Shown one piece after another: positions 8,951 to 23,480 of a stretch of 64,000 bases of DNA. Below the pieces are notes generated by a model. It did not search any database and had not been told where the DNA came from. It saw only the letters and a program-made list of their open reading frames with translations. Source of the DNA: Epiperipatus broadwayi (Eukaryota > Onychophora > Udeonychophora > Euonychophora > Peripatidae); NCBI GenBank assembly GCA_028023455.1, contig JAQFVV010012512.1:436001-500000 (forward strand), in the 5' to 3' direction. Both the position numbers and the translations under genes were made by a program. How positions within the stretch are numbered: position 1 is the first letter of the stretch; each line of letters opens with the position of its first letter.

Positions 8951-11900
8951 ATTTTTTTTTTAAAATTGAGACATTGTTATTTTCGCATTTAAAAAACTTC
9001 ATTTTTTTTAAGACATAAAAATTGAAAATTAATTCTATCTTAAACTCGTATATATATAAAATCGCACAGATGAAAAAATTACTAAACGAAAACTTTATTA
9101 AAGAAAAAGTATTTTAAAACTAAATTTTCAGTAAAGATTTATCTAAGTTTGTACAAAAAAAAATTAATTAATGTTATTGAAAAATGGAAATGATTGTTTT
9201 AATTAGGTAAAAGTAAACTAGCCCTTGGGTATTGAAAATGTATAAGCAATGGTCAGATAGGAGAAAACAATGGAAACTAATAGCCAATGAAAGAAATCCC
9301 TCAAATCGGACCTCAGCAAAAGGATCATTACCATCGTCATGATGTAATGTTGAGTTAATCTGCAATATTAATATAAAAAGAAAAAGTTTGGAAATAAATT
9401 TTAGAAAGTGAAGGAGAATTAAAAGAAGATAGAGATGTGTTAAGTCAGAGAGTTGGAGGTAAAGGGATTGAAAGACACACTTTCAATTCCTTCAGTTGTT
9501 ATAAAAAAAATGATGAAACATCGTTTTCCCCATATTGCGGACTATAGGACATCTGGGCCTGGAAATAAAATACTAGCTACCATAATGTACCAATGGCTAA
9601 CTGGATACCAATATCTTCAGGACAGCATGGGAATTCACATTCAAAATTACAAACAACTACCAAATATGGACCTTTTACAACCGTAAGAACTTTAGATAAT
9701 TCATGAACATTAAATATAAACTTTCCCAGTATTTAAATGATAACAATAGTATTGCCTATCTGATCAAACTAAGTTATTTAATAATTATTTTTATGGAATG
9801 TATTTTTTTTAAATCATTTCTATTTATTTTTTTGTTCTTTTAAGTTTTTATCATGATTTTTGTTTTTCGTTAAACTAAATTATATAAATGTTAAACTTAA
9901 GTCGGGCGTGAATGGCTATATAGATTTGTAAAGTTATATTAGTTTTATTAGGAGAGGGTAATCTTGGGTTATTTGTTTCGTAGTTGAATTAGGTTAATGG
10001 ATTGAATACATTGGTGTAATTAGTAGATGTAATACGAGATTCACTACATGCAGAATCACAGTATACACCGCACACCCCCATTTTACCTATGGAAGGGATA
10101 CTAAGATGGAGAACGCAGTCCCTTCCTATGGAGTTTTTTTTGTTCTTCTCATCAGATAGATGTAGTATTCTTATCTGGGCAAGAGTCAATTTCCTCTGTT
10201 AACCCTGCTGTTCAGATGTACATTCCTGATGGTATGGTATTTGTGTTGTTGTAGTCTTGTTACATTGAATACACTCATATATCAGATGGATTGATGTTGG
10301 TTTGACTGTGAACTTTTGGCCTAAGGTAAATAAGGGATAGAATATTTTCTTTTTAAATGCAATCTATGTAGTCTATTCATACTCAACACTCTAAATAAAA
10401 ATACAAAACTCATCCATGCGAACTTATAAAAGTTAAAAATGTAAATTGAAATCTAAAATCAAAGTTAAAAATGTAAGTTAAATTTTAAAATATAAAACTG
10501 GTACTAAAATAATTTTAAATCTTATATATATGTGTAAATAAATGTTCGTGTGTTAATTTCTGGAAGTGGCTTATTTATTCTTTTCTTTTAAATATTAATA
10601 TATTTTGATAATATATATCATTATTATTTAATCTCTACTACTCTGCTGAGCTAGTAACAATGGGATAACGGTCATAATCAAAATACTTAAAATAAAAATA
10701 AATTTTTTTTTAAACTTATGTATCTGCCTACTATATAGACTTTCTAGGTTCAAATGCCTAGTGGTGCCCTGTAGTGCAGATACATTAAGACTCATCCATT
10801 TGCGACCATTATAATATATATAAAGAAAAATAAAAATAAACACGGACATAAGTTTGCAGATATTTTTCTACACTATCCTGGAATATTAAAGGGATAAATA
10901 AATCTGATTTAAAATAAAATTTTGTTATGGATTAAACTTTTAAAAAGATCTGATAAATAATATTTGTAAGTCGGATTTTGAAATTTAAAAAAAAAAACAA
11001 GCATAATTTATTTTTAACCAAAACTTTTATAAAATATATTTTTAAATTAATGCTTGTTTGCATTTTGGCTATCTAGTTAAAAATCTTTGTAGAATAAAAA
11101 TTCTAAAGGATTATCACACCTTTGGTCAAATCCCAAAGATTAAAGTAAAAACATAAATATCACATTTTGATAGAAATTTCCAGCTTTTTTTTTCAAAAGG
11201 ATTAGACAGATTGAAAACAGTCACTATGTTTTTATCACCTGATCCAGCCAAGATTATAAAAAGGATTGATAAAAATATCACTCAGTTTGGCTTTAATTTT
11301 CTGAGAAGTGGTGAGCAGATGAGATGTCTGCATAGCTTGCTGCAAACTTGGCTAAAGTATTTTGTGAAGAATTGGTAACCCTAGCAGAGAGTGGCAAGAA
11401 TATAGCTATCTGCAGAGCTGGCCAATAGAATTCTATAGAGAACTGCCATGAGGATGTAAGAATGGTAGGAAGTAGCTGCTTTTCAGTTTAATAGTGGAGT
11501 GTAAATTCATGTGGAAGATAGTGCCCCACTTCTTTGTTTTGAAATTCAAAGCCTTAAATATGTCCTGGAAAACAACTTGCTGACTTGAAGCTTATCAAAT
11601 CCAAGTCTAAGTGGAACCAATTTCAGAAGAGAGAAACCCAACCATACCTGAATTATATACTTTTTACCTGATGATGACAGTTGCCTGGAATGGCAAAAAT
11701 CATAATTTCCAAGAGAAACACTAGCTGAATAAAAAAGTAGTTATACATATACTGCTGTGTCTATATGCAGAATAACAAAGATAAACTTGTACACAAAAGT
11801 GAGTTGCTTTTAAATAAATCATTTCATAGACATTTTAAATCTTTATTTTTACATTTAAAGATATTTAGAATTAGTTAAGTGGCAACCTGATAAAAGTTTT

Positions 11901-13160
11901 TTAACCTCTCAAAAATTGACTATACTTTTCTTTTATAAGAATAAAAGAAAGATGTAATAAAATTTGATAACTGATTTTAAATTATATCTATATTTTGTTT
12001 ACACACATGTATATGTGTGAAATTTCTGTATATTTTCCAAAGAATTAATTATGAAAATAAAATATTATTACAGTAAATTAAGATATGATGTAAATGTCAG
12101 TATGGGCATGCACAAACACATATGTAATTTTTTAAATGTTTATAGTATGTTTTTATACCCAACTGAAAGGTTTGATCATGTATTTATTATTTTAGATGAT
12201 GATTATATACATGTCAATTGTACTACACATTTATGTCAATGCTTGTCAAATATGATTTATATGCAAATTTTAATCTTTTTTTGTCATCAATTGAAATATA
12301 TTATTTGTATCTTAGAAATTGTGCGTCTGTGCAGATATATATTTAAATCAATGTAATAATTTGAATTTTGAATAGTATTAATGTAAATATCCAATGTGAT
12401 AATTGTTTTTATTATATAAGGCTTAATTTATATGTATATCCACATAGACCTTAATTTCAATTTTTTTTTATTCTTTCTTATAATTAAAATTGTATTCAAC
12501 TGTTAAAAATTGTGCTGCATCATCTCTTGGTCACCTACAGTAAGAGAGCATGTTTTTTGTGTGCTAGATTCATGCACATGATGAATATAAAAATGGTGAT
12601 GTGTACTTAGTAATTTTGGGCATTCAGAGATTAACAATCATCATCCTGGCTGGCACAAAAGAATATACACTTTAAAGCCCATGCACTACCTTTAATTTTA
12701 GTTTAGTCTTATTAAAAATTTAAGTTTAGAGTTGGCCTGTAAATTAAGGGTACTTAAGTGGCCAGAGCATTGATGATGATTAGCATGTTTTAATATTCCA
12801 GAATTATTGTTTAGATTTTCTGCTTAAGTATTCTGATGGATTCACCCTTAGTCTGTCCCTCCAAATTTATGGTTAAACAACTTCCCCAAGCTGGCAAAAA
12901 TTCAATAGTTATCCTGGTCTACAGAAAATCCATTTTCAATCCAGTCACAAGATTGATGGTTGATTTATATTTTTTATTGTTCAAATCCAGTCACAAGATT
13001 GACTGTTGATTTATTGTATTGACTTTTAGTTGTTGAAATTCTATTAAATGGTATAATTTGACTATTACTTATAATTACTTTTACTTATTGATAATGCTGG
13101 TTGATTGTTAATTATGCGTTTAGTTGTTCTTCTGATTTCTCAATGATCACTTAGAGATCT
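8951..13160. other. No gene recognised over ~4.2 kb
   Basis: Several reading frames of 60-100 codons occur (for example 9453-9686 plus, 9989-10189 minus, 12051-12356 plus), but lengths like these are expected by chance in this composition and none shows a domain. Stretches at about 9990-10330 and 11200-11750 have somewhat higher G+C and read like ordinary unique or intronic sequence. A short tandem duplication, ATCCAGTCACAAGATTGA, occurs near 12938 and 12984. Confidence 0.5.
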
Positions 13161-13312
13161 CATGATCTCATGCTTCCCTTAGATATATCTTACTTATATA
13201 TACTTTTGTAAATTTTTCATATTTCATTTTAAATTGACATGGAGTTGATGATTTTGCTATCACCCCAGGTATGAACATCTTTTTGCGAACCCTTTCTACC
13301 CATCCCATTTCA

Positions 13313-14262
<950 letters not shown>

Positions 14263-14809
14263 TAACAAGTTTTTTAATATCTTTAGCTGTCTTGGATGCC
14301 CATTTTATATTTCTCTTTTTGAATATCATTAACAACAATTTGCTGACTGGCTCTCAAGGTAACAAATGAGTTTTTTTTCTTCTATTGAAAATTAATTTGC
14401 AACATATTCAAAATATTTGAAATAAATATATAACACCATTGTAACATGTTTTTCAGGATTCTATAATCATTCAATAACGCAGGGTTCATGGTCTATAACA
14501 GATCTTTACTTATTACTAATAGATATTTACATATTTAAAAGTAGGTATCTATAATTTTTTTAATTATTTATGCGATGTGCAATAAATATTGAAAACAATG
14601 TTTGTTTTATGATACTAATTATTACATGGAATCTATTCATAGCTGTAAAAATACAGAAACATGTAAGAATGTTGATTCTTTTCGTGATTTAAATAAATCT
14701 GGATATTTGTAAATAATAATAACAGATTAGAATTAAAGTAATGTAAAAATTGAATGCATTTGTATGCGACGTATAGAAGGTTAATGTACTTAATAAGGCT
14801 ACTTATGAT
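14263..14809. other. Spacer downstream of the GPCR gene
   Basis: AT-rich sequence between the TAGA array and the end of the receptor gene. It would hold the receptor's 3' UTR. Several AATAAA-like hexamers occur on the minus strand, as expected from composition, so no poly(A) site is assigned. Confidence 0.4.
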
Positions 14810-15829
14810 TTAGTCTAGTGGTGAAATTTTTGCACTCTTTTTAAACAGTTCAAAAAAAGTTTTTCTAAATTCAGGATTGGTACTGACAAAAACGTAAAAA
14901 GATATCACAGGATTTATGTACATGAAGCAATAACACCCTATAAAATAATTTATATTTTTTACCTTAGGAAAAATTAAATAGTTTACTACAGCTAAAAAAA
15001 GGGGTATGCTTGTAGCAAGAAAAATAATAAGAATACTATTTAATAAAATGAAAAGTGTTTGTTGTTCCTGCCAAACGTTATTCCTGACTGTCACTGAAAC
15101 TTGTTGAAGGCGACGACGCATTTCACCAAATCCTAGAACTATTTTTACATTCATATATATTACCATAAGTGATCCAATAATAACAAGAGGTACATTATAA
15201 AAGCAAATTAATTTTAGAAATAAACTATTTTGGAAATCGTGATTTATTCTTAAAACATATATAGTTCTATTTTGATATATATTGTTGCAGACTACTAGAA
15301 ACTCTCCACTTAAATTTATACAGGCCATTACAAAACATGCCAAAATGCATATTATAGCATTATTTGTGGTGAGAAATATTTTGCTAGCATGTGGGTAACA
15401 AACTGATAGAAAACGGTGAGTGGTTATCATAATAAATGAAAATGCATTTAAATCTTCAAAGAAAATCCCCAGACGAGACCAAATGTGTGTCATATAATAA
15501 ACGACAAAATAATTTGCAGGGAAGAAAACGTACACTAAATTGCTGATAATTATAAATTCTTCAAACAATTCGATAATTGTATAAAACATTAAACTAATTT
15601 TCATTGTATAACTTAATTTCATTTTAGAAATCACTATTAATGTGCATGAATTTCCAATTATTCCAAAGGTAGGAAATATAATAAGGCATCTTTCTATAAA
15701 TGAAGAGTGGAGAAACAGAAAGGTTGAATACAGAAGGTCATGAACATCTACCGCGAGTAAATAAAATTGTTTTTCACTGTCTAAGGTAGAATTTGGATAA
15801 CAATAAATACCATTTGGAGAGAAATTCAT
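14810..15829 (-). CDS. Rhodopsin-family (class A) G-protein-coupled receptor, orphan
   Basis: Single-exon 339-residue ORF, the normal length for a short class A receptor. Seven hydrophobic spans at about 45-68, 76-102, 113-137, 157-180, 203-232, 257-287 and 293-315. Family marks seen: GN in TM1 (59-60), Arg139 with the following FLSVCYP in place of the usual DRY-x-x-V-x-x-P, Pro276 in TM6, and NPVISFY in TM7 (306-312) followed by an amphipathic FRKTFFELFKK helix 8. N-glycosylation sequons sit at Asn13 and Asn187. Oddities: the acidic residue of DRY is His138, TM2 has IELFEE in place of LAxxD, the TM4 Trp is missing, and Cys181 in loop 2 has no partner Cys at the top of TM3. Start: first Met of the frame, with a short N-terminus. 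The ligand is unknown; a peptide or chemosensory receptor is possible. It is the only intact non-transposon gene recognised here. Confidence 0.85.
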   Translation of the reverse strand: MNFSPNGIYCYPNSTLDSEKQFYLLAVDVHDLLYSTFLFLHSSFIERCLIIFPTFGIIGNSCTLIVISKMKLSYTMKISLMFYTIIELFEEFIIISNLVYVFFPANYFVVYYMTHIWSRLGIFFEDLNAFSFIMITTHRFLSVCYPHASKIFLTTNNAIICILACFVMACINLSGEFLVVCNNIYQNRTIYVLRINHDFQNSLFLKLICFYNVPLVIIGSLMVIYMNVKIVLGFGEMRRRLQQVSVTVRNNVWQEQQTLFILLNSILIIFLATSIPLFLAVVNYLIFPKVKNINYFIGCYCFMYINPVISFYVFVSTNPEFRKTFFELFKKSAKISPLD

Positions 15830-16399
15830 ATTATTTTATAAAAAATTTAGAATTAAAATTTTTTTGAACCAACGGTAAATATAGTTTAATAAATTGTAGC
15901 TCTGTAGATCAAAAATTATCAATTGTAAAATATTCAGTCTGATGAATGTATTATATAACCCTAGAATATATATATAATAAAGGGAAAAATCAGTTTCTAC
16001 ATATATAAATCAAATAAAAATCTTAATTTACAATTTTTTAACTATAGTAGTAATAAGCAAAAGTCTTAAATATTAACAACAATTACATTCAGAAATATTT
16101 TCACTTTCAACTGTTAAATATTTTTAATTGAAAGAAATATTGTCAAGTAATATTTCAAATTAGCTAGACAACAGATGGTGCAGGGTTTTCCAGTTTTTCT
16201 CTTTCTGGATGTAAGTTTTGATGCTTCTCTAGCAAGAATTTGTGCTCTTTTTTAAAAAAAAACCAAAAGGTTTTTACTTTTTTGTTACCTTTAAATAGTT
16301 TACCAATATGTGGGCTCCCGATAGAGAATCTGAACCAGAGATACAACAGAAATCATTAATTGACAATGTAAGCTGTGAAAAAACATGGATGCCAAAGAA
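15830..16399. other. Upstream region of the GPCR; no other gene
   Basis: On the receptor's strand this is the 5' flank. It is very AT-rich with many TATAAA-like words, so no promoter can be singled out. No ORF of note. Confidence 0.4.
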
Positions 16400-17679
16400 A
16401 AATCTGGAATGACAAAAGCAATTCAAAGATAAAAAAATAAAAAGAACTTTCTAAATTATTCTCTTAATGAAAACTCTAACACTAATGAAGAAAAATACAA
16501 TAAAGCCTGACAACAAAAATTAAACAAGTTTCTGCCGATACTCAGTCAAATGAGATCGTTAGAAAATCAAACTATAGGGTTTTTGAAAAAAATATCCTTA
16601 GTAACGTTAAAGACTTAGAAAGTCCAAAGAAGGCTTCAATTAATCATAAAAAATCGATTAATAACTTAAAATCAGTCAAATAAAACATTTCTAAGACAAA
16701 TAATTCTTCAACAAGCAATATTTTTCTATATAATGATAACTCTTTCATGAATTTCAATGAAACAGTAAATGAGGAAGTGGTGGCTGAATTTCCTAACTTA
16801 TTGCAAACTATGGGCACAAATAACAAAAACTTTAAATGCTGCTTTTAAAGGGAAAAATAGCAAGCACCTGACTTTAAAACCATCAAAGAATCAATTCCTA
16901 TGAAAAATCAAGATGTGAATGATAAAAGCAAAACAATTAGAACAACCTATGTCAGTATTGTAAAATTTCAAGTCAAAAATATTCACTCACAATTAAGCAA
17001 TACCAATGCAGAAAATACTCAATATACATTATTTAACACTGAAAATATTATGGAGCATGACGATATTCTGATGACATAAGGTAATTTTCTGATGGTAACT
17101 TAGATGATGCCCAGATCAACAATATTGCCTATGAATTCAATCATCATATATCTCAGCAATTGCTAAGCTGATTCACAATAAAAATAAAAATAGGAATCTA
17201 TACTCTTTCCCTACAAATAAATTATGCAATGATATTACAATGAAAGGTCTGTGGCATGATGTATACAAAGTATTAAATCATCTAAATAACTGATACATAG
17301 TTTTAGAATGTAAAAGCATATGCAAAAAGAATATAATACAAAAAGCTCTAAAATGCTGTGATAATAAAATGATTGTAATTATAGATATGGACAGGTCTGT
17401 GATATTGGAAGATATGATTTGAAATTGTTATATAAATTATGAACAGCAGGACCTGCAAATACTTCTTGGATAATACAGGACTGTGAAAGATTTTGAGTAC
17501 CACTTGAAAAAATGTGCAAATAGCACAGTATTAACAAACTCTGCCAAATTCAATCTGATACTCATAAAAGGAATATTACCAACTTCAATCCTGAAAGTCC
17601 ATAATGCTCAGACATCCCTCTTGATTCTTTCATTTAAAGGTATCTCACCACAATGCTTCTGGTGCTGTATGTAGACTTA

Positions 17680-17880
17680 GGGACTTCAATCTTAGCTATG
17701 AAGAATTTAGCCATAAATATGTGAACTTACTGAACACTCAGTTGATATGTGCACATGGTTTTATTCCACCTGACATCTGCTCTTTTTATAACAAACAATA
17801 TTCCACACTAATAGACCTTCTCTATTATTGACCAAAATTACATTTCTACATTAACCTAGTGCTATCTCCCATTGCATTTT
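17680..17880 (+). pseudogene. LINE family C endonuclease relic
   Basis: After allowing one frameshift, this reads GDFNLSYEEFSHKYV...STLIDLLYY and ends in a region corresponding to SDHHAL of the apurinic-type LINE endonuclease. GDFN supplies metal-binding and catalytic residues in this family. A stop follows LLYY. It aligns with GDFNMSYKK...TLIDLMFYF...SDHA in the copy at 29.3-31.9 kb, which fixes the family. Confidence 0.7.
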
Positions 17881-18653
17881 CTAACCATCATGCCCTAATT
17901 GTTTCATTGTCCATGGATGTCTCTCCAAGCCTGTGTACATGTCATGCCAACAATCAGAATATTACTGAAGTCAGTGGCTCCAGAGTCTATTATCTCTGAG
18001 GCCTATATTTTTTTAGAAAAATTGATATCCTTTCTCCTGCTCTGGCCAAGGGTTTTTTTGCTCCCATTCATATTTTGCCCTCTGATAAATTACTATACCA
18101 GAAAGAACAAAGGATAGCCACCTTACTTCATAAAATGGAGGTGATACAGAAAATCTTAAAAGAAATCTCTCCAACACAGTTTATAGTTCAAACAATTATA
18201 GCACTAAAGCAGCAGTTTTACAAGGTAAAACACTCTTTGAATATTTGGCAACCAAGAAATCCCAGTTCTATCTCTCTAAATCACATACATTTTCCAGAGG
18301 TTACATTAGGTGAGCATCCAAGACACTAGCAGTATTTAAGCTGAGAAAAGACATCTATACTGGTATTTCAATGTTCAAGCAAACTCTAATTCATTATCAG
18401 AGCAAACTGGCAGACCACAATATTCAGCATGAACAAGTGTTGAGTCATGAGTCTAGTTAAATGAGTCATGATCTTTCTGGGCAGATATTTAATGTAAATT
18501 TGCTTCAATTCCAGACAGTACTCACCCAGGTCTCCATGGCATTCCAATATTAATCTTCAAACACCCTCAATCCTTTGCTATACTGATAATCCTAAATATG
18601 GTAAACTGCCTAGCTTTAGCTTGATGTTAATTGATTGACTTTATCTGATTTCT

Positions 18654-19340
18654 ATGGTGCCATTTCTCATGAGGGGAATTGTCCCTTCTCCTCTTGAGAA
18701 TCTACACCCTATATTGATTACAACATTAATAATAAAAATCATAGAATCTATAATCAAAGATAAGCTCCAGGATAAGATACTTTTGCATATATTGACCTGC
18801 CAGTTTGCCAAAAAAGGATCATCTACCATGGAGGCTATTAGCCTCTTTAATTTAATAGATGATGTAAGAAGGCATAGAAGATCAAAACTCACTGTTATGC
18901 AGATAGACATTGCAGGGGCATATGACTCTGTCAATATCCCATGCCTTGTTCAATTACTGCATGACCTGGACATTCCCACTGGCATTATTTATATTATTTC
19001 CACTCTTTTGATCAATAGGTGTATGTTTCTATCATTGAACAGCAAATTATCTAAATCTTTCATCCCAAGTAAATCTATCCCTCAGGATCTCTATTGAGCG
19101 CCCTTTTATTTATTCTATATGTGAACTCTTTTCTAATATCCATTGAATAGAATTTTCCTGGTGTTTTTGTCCTCAGTATTAAAAACTACCTACATCACAT
19201 CTTTACATGGATAACCTGGTAGTGTTTTTACCATCCTGAAGGTACATTCCTAGGCTCAGGAAATTAATGTCACAATTTTTTAGTGAATCAGGATTATGCT
19301 TTAATTTGGAGAATTCGAGGTTATGGAGATTGTCCTCAGG
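18654..19340 (+). pseudogene. LINE family C reverse transcriptase relic
   Basis: Open from 18654 to 19097 with clear RT blocks: QFAKKGSSTMEAI, MQIDIAGAYDSVN (first catalytic Asp), then IPQ followed by a 1-bp loss that breaks the G in IPQGSLLSALLFILYVN. About 35 codons on, the catalytic box appears as YMDNLVVF: the second Asp is Asn and the second position is Met, so the active site is destroyed. SGLCFNLENS follows. RT would have copied the element RNA at the nicked target; this copy cannot. Confidence 0.8.
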
Positions 19341-20874
19341 TGAAAACAATTATTCATTTTTGTAGCTAAGCCACCTCAAATTTTTTAGCCTTGCTTTTAA
19401 CCTCTCACCTTTGGCAATGAGCAAAGAGATTTAAAACTCAATAATGGCAGCTGCTAATAAAATCATTGTTTTTTTTGAGAAAAGTATTCACCTTCTTATA
19501 TGCCAAGATGGCTCTCCTTAACATGTTATTTCCGATGATTGCTTTCTTTATACCATTTGTAAAATTCACTAGGAAGTTCATTTGCAGCATCAACTTTATT
19601 TGTTCTTGCTTCCTGTTTTGAGGCATAACTGTAGTAATTAGCCTTTGGAATATGCAAATACCTACTAAATTGAATGGTCTAGGGCTACATTCACAACAGG
19701 GGTTTTGTCTCCTGTGTACCTTCAATCTGTTTTATAGACATAACATTATAATTCTGAAAAGCTTCTTTCAGATTGATGTATTTCCCAAAGATACTACTTT
19801 TAGGGGGAATTGTTGGCTCCCTGATTTATTAATTAAAATTATCAAACTAAATTTAGCTCCAAATAAGGCCTAGCCCACTAAAATTAGATACAGGGAGGCT
19901 TATAATCTCATTTATGATTCAATCATGCCAATAAGTTCAACTCTTAACATAACCATATTTGGTCTTTTAAAAATGTAAATGGGTTGCCTGGAGTCAAAAA
20001 ACATTGATTTTTTGGTTAAAATTAATCTTGATGAACTTCTCACAGTTAGCTTTTTGGTAAAAAAAAAAAAAAAAACAGAGGTTACAAGTCGATTGGTAAC
20101 AAGTGTTCTTTATGTGGTATCATAATGGATACATTTTTAATAGATGTATTAATTTAAATGACTACAGACTATAATTCATTCAATTTTCAAAATGAAAGCC
20201 GTATTGATGAAAATTCAGAGTGCTAGTTTGGGAAATTTTGGGGAAATAAATATTGTCACTTTCCTATTATATAGAATTTGGTTAAAGCGGTGTTCACTCT
20301 TGTTTGACTCAGGTTGCACTGATCCTCTAATAGTATTTAGTAGGAAAATTAATGCAATAAAAGAAAAAGACTATCAGATTGCCTCACAAACAATGCTAAA
20401 GTATACATGGGAGCTAATAGATATTAATAAAATTGCAAGAACATAATAATAAAGATATTGTTTAATAATTTTGAACAGTTCCTTCAAAACATAGTGGTTA
20501 AAGCTATTTTGTAAAATGACTTTAGGCAAATATTGCTTATAACAATTTTTGTATTATTGGCATGTTCGTATACTTATATTTGCATGGTTGTATGTTTACT
20601 CTGGGTGATTCAACTTATGAGTAATTGTACTTATAGTTCATTATTGTATATAATTATAAAAATTATCTTGAAAGTTCCAATGTAACTAAAAACTAATAAT
20701 AAATGTTTTGAAGTAATATCTGAAATTATATTTTATTTTAATATTTAAATTTTGTTTACTAATAAGATATTATTGCTAAAAGTTGAATAAATATATTACT
20801 AATGTTACAAATTTAAAGCAAATAAATGGATTGATTAAACACTAAAAGATTAGACACATGTCAATACAAATAGG

Positions 20875-21030
20875 TGTTAGTTTCACTTTTATTTGCATGG
20901 GTAAAATATATATTTACTTTTGGGGTTTTTATTTTTATTTGCATGGATTATATATATATATATATATATACACACACTTGGGGTTTTTATTTTTATTTGC
21001 ATAGGTAAAATATATATTAATTTTTACTTT
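20875..21030. repeat. Three imperfect ~50-60-bp tandem units
   Basis: TTTATTTGCAT(G/A)G.T...ATATAT...(CTTTT/CTT)GGGGTTTTTATT recurs three times. The middle junction is a (TA)n(CA)n run. Confidence 0.8.
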
Positions 21031-22264
21031 AGGGCAAATAATAATCCAATTATTTATTTAATGTTTTATAATATTAGTAAGTATAATATATAGAAAGCCA
21101 GTCTTAGTAATACTGTCACCATTTTATTTACTGACCTTTACCTAAAATTACTATTAATAACATCTTAAACTTTAACTGTTTATTGATGTGATGTTGATGC
21201 ACTGTGACTTCTCCTTATACGGAATTAGAAAACTCTCAGTAACTATGGCCAGAAAAACCTTTTAGCCACTTTACCTTTCCTTTCCATTCCCTATCCTATG
21301 TTTTCCCATATATTGCTCCATCCTATTTCCACAACATAATCTCTGTCAACTCTATGGTTTTTAAATCTAAATCTTCCTTATCTTTTCCCAAATCTAGCAT
21401 AAAAATCAATACCCCTCTTTCTGTATAATAACTTTGCTTATATTTAGTCTTCCACAACTTTATTATTTGTAACCTTCCTTCTTTCAGGCACTTACATTCA
21501 ATTAACATATGCCTAATATTTTCTATGCCTTTCTTATCACACACATTTTTCCATTTATGTGTATAATCTCCAGTTGCTAAAAAACCCATTCAAGCCTTAA
21601 ACAGTAAACTACTTTATTTGCTATTATCATAAATTAATTTGCACCCAATATTATGTTTACCTTTATATATATTACAACTTTTTATTCTCTATACTATTTC
21701 TCCAACTCCTTACTCTTTATCAATGCATCTATTGTTCCATCTCTTTTCTTCCAACTATAACACTCAACAATTCTCCTTATGCAATCATCCCACCTTTTGT
21801 ACAAGAATACTGCCATAAATTCTTTATCTAAATCTTCTGCAAAACACATTATTTTTTTAACTCATTATGTTACCTGCCCATTAGTCATAATTCAATTAAA
21901 TACTATTTTGGATATTCTTTTATAATCCATAAACTGCAATCTACTGAACATTTTCTTTTGCTTTTTGCATCTCTCACATAAAAACTTATTCATCCAATTT
22001 CTCCTTGAGTTGCCTCATGTACTGTACACACATGTGCATCTAATTTATGTAATCATTCTTTTCTTTGTAAAGTAATCTAATATCTTATTACTAACACATA
22101 ATGAATCATTAGCATATGGTAACCTTGCTACTATCACTTTTTATATACAATTCTATCTATGTCATATTTATTATATGAATACACTGTTAATTCATTTAGC
22201 AATTCCTTTCTTTTCTTGGCATCATTTATCAATTTTTTCTCCCATTCATCTAAGCAATTTCTCT

Positions 22265-22380
22265 GAATACATAAGATGATTCCCAAATAGTTATATCTAT
22301 TCACCACTGTTAACTTTATATCTCCAATATGATGATTCCCAAATAGTTATATCTACTCACCACTGTTAACTTTATATATC
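22265..22380. repeat. ~55-bp tandem duplication inside LINE-A copy 2
   Basis: GATGATTCCCAAATAGTTAT...CACTGTTAACTTTATAT occurs twice in a row. The duplication interrupts the RT frame and is absent from copy 3. Confidence 0.9.
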
Positions 22381-23158
22381 CAAATATTTTTCCCACTGTA
22401 TTGACCATCATTACTTTAAATTTTTCTTCACTAAACTTAATCCCCATCTCTTTACCCACCATTGCACATGTCCTCACCATAACATCCATATCTTCTTTTC
22501 TTTCTGAGCAAAAATACATTATCTGCAAATAATAGATCTGATTATGTATATACTCCCTTTCCACCTATTAAGGATATCTCTATCCCTCTTACTAGTCCTT
22601 CCATTGCTCTCTCAATTTTTCTTAAATATTACAAAAACAAAACAGGTGACATAGAGCATCCTTGCCTTAGACCAACCCCATTTTCTTACTTTAACTGATT
22701 CTATATTCTATAATTAATATGTATAGTAATTATTTTCATATAATTTCTTAATATGCACTAAAGCTCCATCCATTTCCAAATTTACAAAACTTGCTCATAA
22801 TCTATTTTTATTTACACTATTACAGCCTACTCAATATTTATAAAAGCCATTTATAACTGTCAACATATATACCTACTCATACCCATTATTTGTATAACTA
22901 CAAATAAATTATCTCCTATATGCTTTTTGAATCAACAACTTTATTGCATTTCTCCAAATATATTATTCTCTTCAATCCATTTTTCAACCCTTCCAGCCAC
23001 CATATATAAAAAAACTATATATAAAACTGCTATTGGTTTATAATTGTTTAATTTTCTATGATCCTTACCTTTTCCTTTAAACAGTAGTCTTACTCTTGTA
23101 TTACTCAAACCACCCAGAATATGGCTATTTTGTGCCAACTTATTTAAACATAATTTTA

Positions 23159-23480
23159 TTTTTGCCTAACACATATAAATTCATTACCATTTCTGCTACC
23201 CATCCATCTAAACCTCTTGCCTGACCACATTTCAATTTTTTCTGTGCCTCATTCAGTTCATTTTCTGTAAACCTAATATTCCCATCACTATATGCTTTCA
23301 TGTTTGCTATCACTCTATTTTTTGCCTAACACATATAAATTCATTACCATTTCTGCCACCCATCCATCTCAACTTCTTGCCTTACCACATTTCATTTTTT
23401 CCCTGCCACATTCAGTTCATTTTCTGTAAACCTAAAATTCCCATCACTATATGCCTTCATGTTTACTATTACTCTATTCT
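23159..23480. repeat. ~162-bp tandem duplication inside LINE-A copy 2
   Basis: The block starting TTTTTGCCTAACACATATAA is repeated at about 23321. The two units differ at several bases, so the duplication is old. Confidence 0.9.

Larger units (their letters stand above)
16400..20460 (+). mobile_element. LINE family C, copy 1, heavily decayed
   Basis: Fragments of a two-ORF non-LTR retrotransposon in the correct order on the plus strand. 16.4-17.4 kb is a stop-riddled lysine/asparagine-rich stretch where ORF1 would lie (uncertain). An endonuclease relic lies near 17680-17880. A linker region at 18.0-18.5 kb is followed by the RT core at 18654-19340. A C-terminal part runs to about 20446 (LLYRIWLKRCSLLFDS). 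Many frameshifts and stops. The endonuclease segment matches the copy at 29.3-31.9 kb (DFN.SY, TLIDL). The RT motifs suggest a jockey/CR1-like clade. Confidence 0.75.

Noticed and set aside
10140-10160. Minus-strand CTGATGAG near 10150
   Set aside because: The following bases do not form stem II and no GAAA core is present.
11668-11705. CTGATGATGACAG...GGCAAAAATC as a possible hammerhead
   Set aside because: A partial stem exists, but there is no GAAA at the stem exit and no complementary stem I.
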